Of a DNA stretch of 9,072 nt, positions 6,401 to 9,072 are shown piece by piece. The first letter of the stretch is position 1. Each line of letters opens with the position of its first letter. The stretch comes from Nitrospiraceae bacterium (GTDB taxonomy: Bacteria; Nitrospirota; UBA9217), in the NCBI GenBank assembly GCA_003454665.1, contig DMKB01000049.1, positions 7,940 to 17,011 of the forward strand, in the 5' to 3' direction. The notes under the pieces were generated by a model. It was not told the DNA's origin. It saw nothing but the letters and a program-made list of their open reading frames with translations, and searched no databases. Made by a program: the position numbers and the translations under genes.

Positions 6401-8588
6401 TCACAGCCGAGCCTTTGTACGCAGCCGTGGCCCACGTTGCGCCGCTGTCGCGGAACCGTATCTCGGCATACTGGTTCGTGCCGGGTGTGTCGCCGCCGGG
6501 GTTCGAGCCCGCGCCCGCGGCCTTGCCGCCTGCGTGGGCAACGTTGCCCTCCGTGGCGTTGCCCAGGGCATGGCACATCTCGCAGGAGTAAGTGTAGGCG
6601 TTCGTGCTGGTGTGCTTTACGTGCGCAGGGGCGAACCGCGCGGCAAGCGTGCTGTTGTCCGCTCCCTGGCTCTGGTGGCAGGAATTGCAGGTCAGCGTGC
6701 CGTTGTTGCCCCACTGCACGGTGCTTCCGTGACAGTAGGTGGTGGCGCAGGTCTTGTTCCCCACCCCGTAGGTGTAGGTGCCGCCGATCCCGGTAGCGAA
6801 GACCACATCACCCGTGGCGCTTCCGGTGCTGTTGCTCCCGTCAGCATGGTTGGTAGGTACCGTATTCACGATACTCGTGCCGTCCGTCGTGGTATCGTTA
6901 TGACACTGCTGGCAGCCGATACTCTCACCGGTGACGTGCTTCACGTGGCTGTTCGCCGTTGCCGTGCCGGCGGAACCGGAGCTGTATCCCGGAGGATTCC
7001 CGTGACAGCTCGCGCAGGTGAGCGTCCCGTTGTCCGTCCCCCAGGTAGGATTGGCATAGGCGTTCACCGGCGTTGTTGCCTTTGCATTGGAGTGGCAATA
7101 GACAGTGTTGCACTGGCTTGCAGCCGGGTCGTTCCAGGCCCCGCCGCCGTTTATGGCCACGTCCCGCGCCTGGTTCACGTGGTAGGGATAACCGGTTGTA
7201 GTATTAATGGTCGCGGGATCGTCGTTGTTCACGGTGTTGGTATGACAAGTGTAGCAATTATACCGATAGACGTCCGTTGAGACAACGTGCTTAGCGTGGG
7301 ACCCGGTACCGGGAGGCGCTGCCTTCGTGTTGTTGTGGCAGTCGCCGCAGGCCCCGGAAGCAGCCGCGCCCCAGACCGGCGCCTGGTTCGGCGCAGCGTA
7401 CGTTGCCGTGCCCTGGCTGTGGCAGTAGAAGTTGGTGCACTGCAGGGTGCCGCCTGTCGAGACCGACGTGGTCCCGCCGCCGGCATAGGGATAGACGGTC
7501 CGCGTTATACCGTCGTAATTGCCGCCGAGGTTGGTACTGTTAAGATTTAATCCGATATTGATCTGGTCGTCGCCCTGGGACGCGCCGCCGAGCATGCCGC
7601 CGGTGTGGCAGTTCGCGCACCCGAGACCCACGGTGTTGTGCTTCGTATGGGAGCCGCCGTCGTTATTCCCCTTCACCGGTGAATCAGAGGTAACGGCAGC
7701 ACCGCCCTTGTCCGCAAAGATGAGCGTTGCGTCGCTGACCGGTGGGTCGCCGTGACAAGTGTCGCAGCCCCCTGCCTTGAATTCGTCGATATGGGTATGG
7801 CAGGTTGCGCAGTCCGCACCTGCCGGCTCAGCATGGGCGCCCTGGATGACCGAGCCGTCGGCCTTGAAGTACTTGGTCTGGGTATGGCAGACCTGGCATA
7901 CGCCGTCGATGGTCCCATCGCTGTCTGCGAAAGAATTTGTGCCCGTATCGCGGAAGAACTTGACGGTCTTGCCCCGCATGTATTCCTTGATGAGCTTACC
8001 ATAGACGATGGCGAAGGTGGCGCCGTCTTTTACGTAGGTTGTGTTGATGACGTCCCCGCCGCCGGTGTTGATGGTGATCGTGTCAGCGGTATTCGACGCG
8101 ATGCGATGGGTCAATGCCTGGTACCGCACGTCAGGAATGAGCACCTTGCCTGCCCACTCGTCGACGGTCCAGCCCGCGCCGGTCTGCTTTATGGTAGTCG
8201 TTGTTACGCCGCCGGGGTTGTCCGACGCGGCGCTGTGGAGATAGCTTGCGGCCCTGTACACCCTGTTCTGCCGCTGATAATGGGGATTATGGCATTCGGT
8301 GCACTGCAGCACAATGCCGCCGTAGGTTGGGCTGGCATGGGGTTTAACGTCCGTGGCTCCGCTCGGGTTGTGGCACTGGCCGCAGATCCCGTTCGCCTGG
8401 TTGCCCTGGTCGGTCCACCACTCTGCCGGGGGCGCCGTGATGTGGCAGTTGCCGCAGTTGACGGTGTTGTTCACGTTGTGAGGGTTGTCGAGCGCAATGG
8501 TCTCGGAACGCAGGATAAAGAGCAGTAGGATGCACAGCGCTAAAAGCGCTGCGAGTAGTGATCCACTCTTTATTGTTTTCTTAGTCAT
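3450..8588 (-). CDS. Giant exported multihaem c-type cytochrome (35 haem motifs; CxxxxCH/CxxCH repeat family)
   Basis: This is a 1712-residue exported cytochrome with 35 covalent haem-attachment motifs, 29 C-x2-CH and six C-x4-CH. It begins MTKKTIKSGS followed by a long hydrophobic segment (about residues 11-26) and probable cleavage near residue 32; Cys19 in this segment is not in a lipobox. Layout from this start: haems 1-7 at residues 45-328; a haem-free stretch (about 101-230) between haems 3 and 4; a repeat array opened by C-x4-CH sites at residues 384, 493, 614, 775, 901 and 1027; haems 25-35 up to residue 1606; then a haem-free tail of about 106 residues with two extra Cys (1683, 1694). 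The alternating C-x4-CH/C-x2-CH pattern matches a repeat family first described in Geobacter sulfurreducens. The Gly/Thr/Asn/Ser-rich sequence suggests a secreted or surface protein that carries electrons across or outside the envelope. The start at 8588 is preceded by AGGTGA at 4-base spacing. An in-frame ATG at 8627, after AGAGGA, would add 13 residues. Haem count and export are strong; location and redox partners are inferred. Confidence 0.93.
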   Translation of the reverse strand: MTKKTIKSGSLLAALLALCILLLFILRSETIALDNPHNVNNTVNCGNCHITAPPAEWWTDQGNQANGICGQCHNPSGATDVKPHASPTYGGIVLQCTECHNPHYQRQNRVYRAASYLHSAASDNPGGVTTTTIKQTGAGWTVDEWAGKVLIPDVRYQALTHRIASNTADTITINTGGGDVINTTYVKDGATFAIVYGKLIKEYMRGKTVKFFRDTGTNSFADSDGTIDGVCQVCHTQTKYFKADGSVIQGAHAEPAGADCATCHTHIDEFKAGGCDTCHGDPPVSDATLIFADKGGAAVTSDSPVKGNNDGGSHTKHNTVGLGCANCHTGGMLGGASQGDDQINIGLNLNSTNLGGNYDGITRTVYPYAGGGTTSVSTGGTLQCTNFYCHSQGTATYAAPNQAPVWGAAASGACGDCHNNTKAAPPGTGSHAKHVVSTDVYRYNCYTCHTNTVNNDDPATINTTTGYPYHVNQARDVAINGGGAWNDPAASQCNTVYCHSNAKATTPVNAYANPTWGTDNGTLTCASCHGNPPGYSSGSAGTATANSHVKHVTGESIGCQQCHNDTTTDGTSIVNTVPTNHADGSNSTGSATGDVVFATGIGGTYTYGVGNKTCATTYCHGSTVQWGNNGTLTCNSCHQSQGADNSTLAARFAPAHVKHTSTNAYTYSCEMCHALGNATEGNVAHAGGKAAGAGSNPGGDTPGTNQYAEIRFRDSGATWATAAYKGSAVTTYKYRTLYASPYGATAPSPAYADGTGSGTDTVNANILYSTTGSSCSTVWCHSNANPVLKGAETNRNTYRSQAWTGTLGCTACHLGPDTNATMTTAIDRLSTNHAPHVANDRYNFTCDECHAETAANDSTTVLHLTTGYANHADATKSWKFSTTIRTSGISQDTGSFAAGNCSNLYCHSKGTRRTADPTTYPYTGDHAPFQTASWTGSLTNCNGCHGNVTYTDGRPAYNNATPKANSHLSHLSYACNICHYPTTQDGSTIFDRAQHLDLTYDVNNSGGTITYTPGTVAADGIPAGGTCSIAACHGSGTPQWGGASIACSGCHARTTAQGGDLDNFAADGTIAQINSDEWAARGHGLPAASNYPDPSGTPNPGADFVAKAGGGQDACLWCHDKTPEHNITSANPYRLRNNNSLGNGWNDACLHCHDTNQTTASYKPVAAFTTGINLANVVKVDKWHDGLKHGAGREGGTFCWDCHDPHGDTANQIKMVQRYPTKNNTDATNGVPTGAGDIDESQEVVFTDNTVGAGANGFARNAAPFNAGICNACHTTTDQYRLNTGAGTHDTSLCTVCHEHNADTTNDGNAFKGAGECITCHDTGGSGVTASRRAIVPEFNSTWSHKRTAGGTVTNNDCAVCHAEAVSATNPTTSSLHKNNVVDLRDPDTGNAITGFTEFTRDTGNPTLETHVTNTQNLLCLKCHDATGAQHASAQVPTTGTALRPFGTAPTHTPGNNVLNVDAQFDTGNATFHPIKGPQNNPYCNTNTMVTPWNTKTAGSSTPVNGPQISCWDCHPALNTAHGGGTTLRAPLPAYASSPTSTQRVGYSTGTLCSVCHDDNVYTTGGGINGSAFGGQDTGAIGNFDKAQHGNGAGDGEMPFTCNHCHGSSWADPGRPTRAADAHGFNGFTAGGSAGGGTTWLNGGSRPYAFLRMDKARGSGTDGQWKAWRPREDGATTNTTWGCNWTNSSGGGACNRGEHDPDFMSYGPGGVF
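5436..7439 (-). repeat. Array of six haem-binding modules inside the cytochrome gene
   Basis: Six protein-level repeats, each opened by C-x4-CH (codons at 7419-7439, 7092-7112, 6729-6749, 6246-6266, 5868-5888 and 5490-5510). The first Cys residues are 109, 121, 161, 126 and 126 apart. The usual order in a unit is C-x4-CH; a Trp-containing linker (QWGNNGTLT or TWGTDNGTLT type); C-x2-CH; an H-x2-H or similar pair (SHAKHV, SHVKHV, AHVKHT, NHAPHV, SHLSHL); a second C-x2-CH; then a further His (YHVN, NHAD, AHAG, NHAD, QHLD). The sixth unit keeps its first two haems, but its third site is displaced and the His pair is absent. The repeats are diverged at DNA level, so this is an old duplication. Confidence 0.85.
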
Positions 8589-8592
8589 AGGT

Positions 8593-8598
8593 TCACCT
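8593..8598 (-). promoter_or_regulatory. Ribosome binding site for the cytochrome gene
   Basis: AGGTGA lies four bases before the ATG at 8588 and matches the AGGTGA part of the 16S-complementary sequence. This favours 8588 as the main start, because it gives a normal-length signal peptide n-region. A second possible site, AGAGGA (8635-8640), precedes the in-frame ATG at 8627 and overlaps the stop codon of the upstream gene. Confidence 0.6.
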
Positions 8599-8638
8599 AC
8601 CCTCTTTTTTTTCGTCACCTGCCACATTTCGCTGTCCT

Positions 8639-9072
8639 CTACTGAAACGTCCCATACCCGACGTTTACGCCGGTCTTGGCGTCCATGGCCTTCATGGACG
8701 TCCCGGTGTACGTGCCGTCGCCTTTATATACCCGGATGAGCGGGTCGTTGTCTTCGTCCCTGCCTGCGCCGGCAATGATCTCGGCCTTGCCGTCGCCGTC
8801 GATGTCGCCCATGGCAACGGTGCAGGGCCCTTCAAAGCCCATGCCCTGGAAGGCCTCGATGGTCGTGGTCGTGGCCTCGCCCGTACCGGTAAGGATCCTG
8901 ATGATCCCGGCTTTTTTCTCGTCGTCTTCTTTTTTACCCTTTTTCTTATCGCCCTTTTTGTTGCCCTTTTCGTTCTCTTGTTCCTGCTCGATGCTCAGGG
9001 CGATCTCGCTCACGCCGTCGCCGTCGATGTCGCCGGCTGCGATCTCGGGCATCTCATCGAAGTCTTCTTCAT
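8639..9072 (-). CDS. FG-GAP/VCBS-repeat protein (C-terminal part, cut by window edge)
   Basis: The last 143 codons of a gene that enters from the right edge; no start lies in the window because the frame stays open to 9072, and the Met at 9052 is probably internal. Two repeats of the integrin-alpha/FG-GAP kind are visible, each with an Asp-rich calcium-loop motif: GDIDGDGVSEIAL near the window edge and GDIDGDGKAEIIAGAG about 75 residues later. The second is followed by DPLIRVYKGDG, the typical outer strand of such a blade. Between them is a charged insertion of about 28 residues dominated by Lys, Glu and Gly, unusual for a propeller blade and probably a disordered loop. The protein ends GVNVGYGTFQ. 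Such repeats form calcium-stabilised propellers in secreted or surface proteins and usually mediate binding. The TAG stop is 11 bases from one possible cytochrome start and 50 from the other, so the two genes are very probably co-transcribed. A role as surface partner of the cytochrome is inference. Confidence 0.8.
   Translation of the reverse strand, partial: EEDFDEMPEIAAGDIDGDGVSEIALSIEQEQENEKGNKKGDKKKGKKEDDEKKAGIIRILTGTGEATTTTIEAFQGMGFEGPCTVAMGDIDGDGKAEIIAGAGRDEDNDPLIRVYKGDGTYTGTSMKAMDAKTGVNVGYGTFQ

Noticed and set aside
5436..7439. CRISPR-like or satellite DNA repeat array
   Set aside because: The periodicity is at protein level (haem motifs); spacing varies and DNA copies are diverged within an open coding frame.
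3720..8528. Long plus-strand open frames opposite the cytochrome (3720-4868, 4012-5106, 6000-7280, 7752-8528)
   Set aside because: They lie antisense to a frame with 35 haem motifs. Their translations are Arg/Val/Ala-rich without recognisable domains, as expected from the complement of a Gly/Thr/Asn/Cys-rich gene.
8526..8540. Cys19 in the cytochrome signal segment as a lipoprotein site
   Set aside because: The preceding residues are LAL, lacking the Gly/Ala/Ser needed just before the Cys.

Overview
The window comes from a bacterium that makes c-type cytochromes by the ResB/CcsA (system II) route and exports very large multihaem cytochromes. The best guess is an uncultured relative of Geobacterales/Desulfuromonadia, or possibly Nitrospirota. 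The main clue is the C-x4-CH followed by C-x2-CH arrangement, which is characteristic of a Geobacter-type cytochrome repeat family. The taxonomic call is inference: there is no rRNA or marker gene here. All supported genes lie on the minus strand, so transcription runs from the right edge to the left. No stretch of more than 300 bases lacks a gene, and the longest non-coding gap is about 86 bases.

Right end (8639-9072): the 3' end of a gene for an FG-GAP/VCBS-type protein with two Asp-rich, probably calcium-binding repeats and a Lys/Glu-rich insertion. Only 11 or 50 bases later, depending on which start is used, comes the dominant gene (3450-8588). It encodes an exported cytochrome of about 1712 residues with 35 haem-attachment motifs: 29 C-x2-CH and six C-x4-CH. 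The six C-x4-CH sites are regularly spaced and each opens a repeating module, giving a tandem array in the middle of the protein. A GC-rich hairpin (3388-3411) follows the cytochrome stop and is the likely terminator or processing boundary.

Left half (543-3363): two adjacent paralogous genes, each encoding about ten PD40 (TolB/WD40-like) beta-propeller repeats. The first product carries an ordinary signal peptide, the second a lipoprotein signal. They share the same C-terminal motif and clearly arose by duplication. Left edge (1-506): the 5' part of a resB-like gene for a membrane protein of cytochrome c maturation, running out of the window.

Inferred logic: a giant, probably extracellular or outer-surface electron conduit (cytochrome), a calcium-binding surface partner (FG-GAP protein), two periplasmic or lipid-anchored propeller proteins that may help folding, assembly or docking, and a haem-delivery/ligation component beside them. 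This is a plausible extracellular electron transfer locus. The roles of the propeller and FG-GAP proteins are not shown by the sequence.
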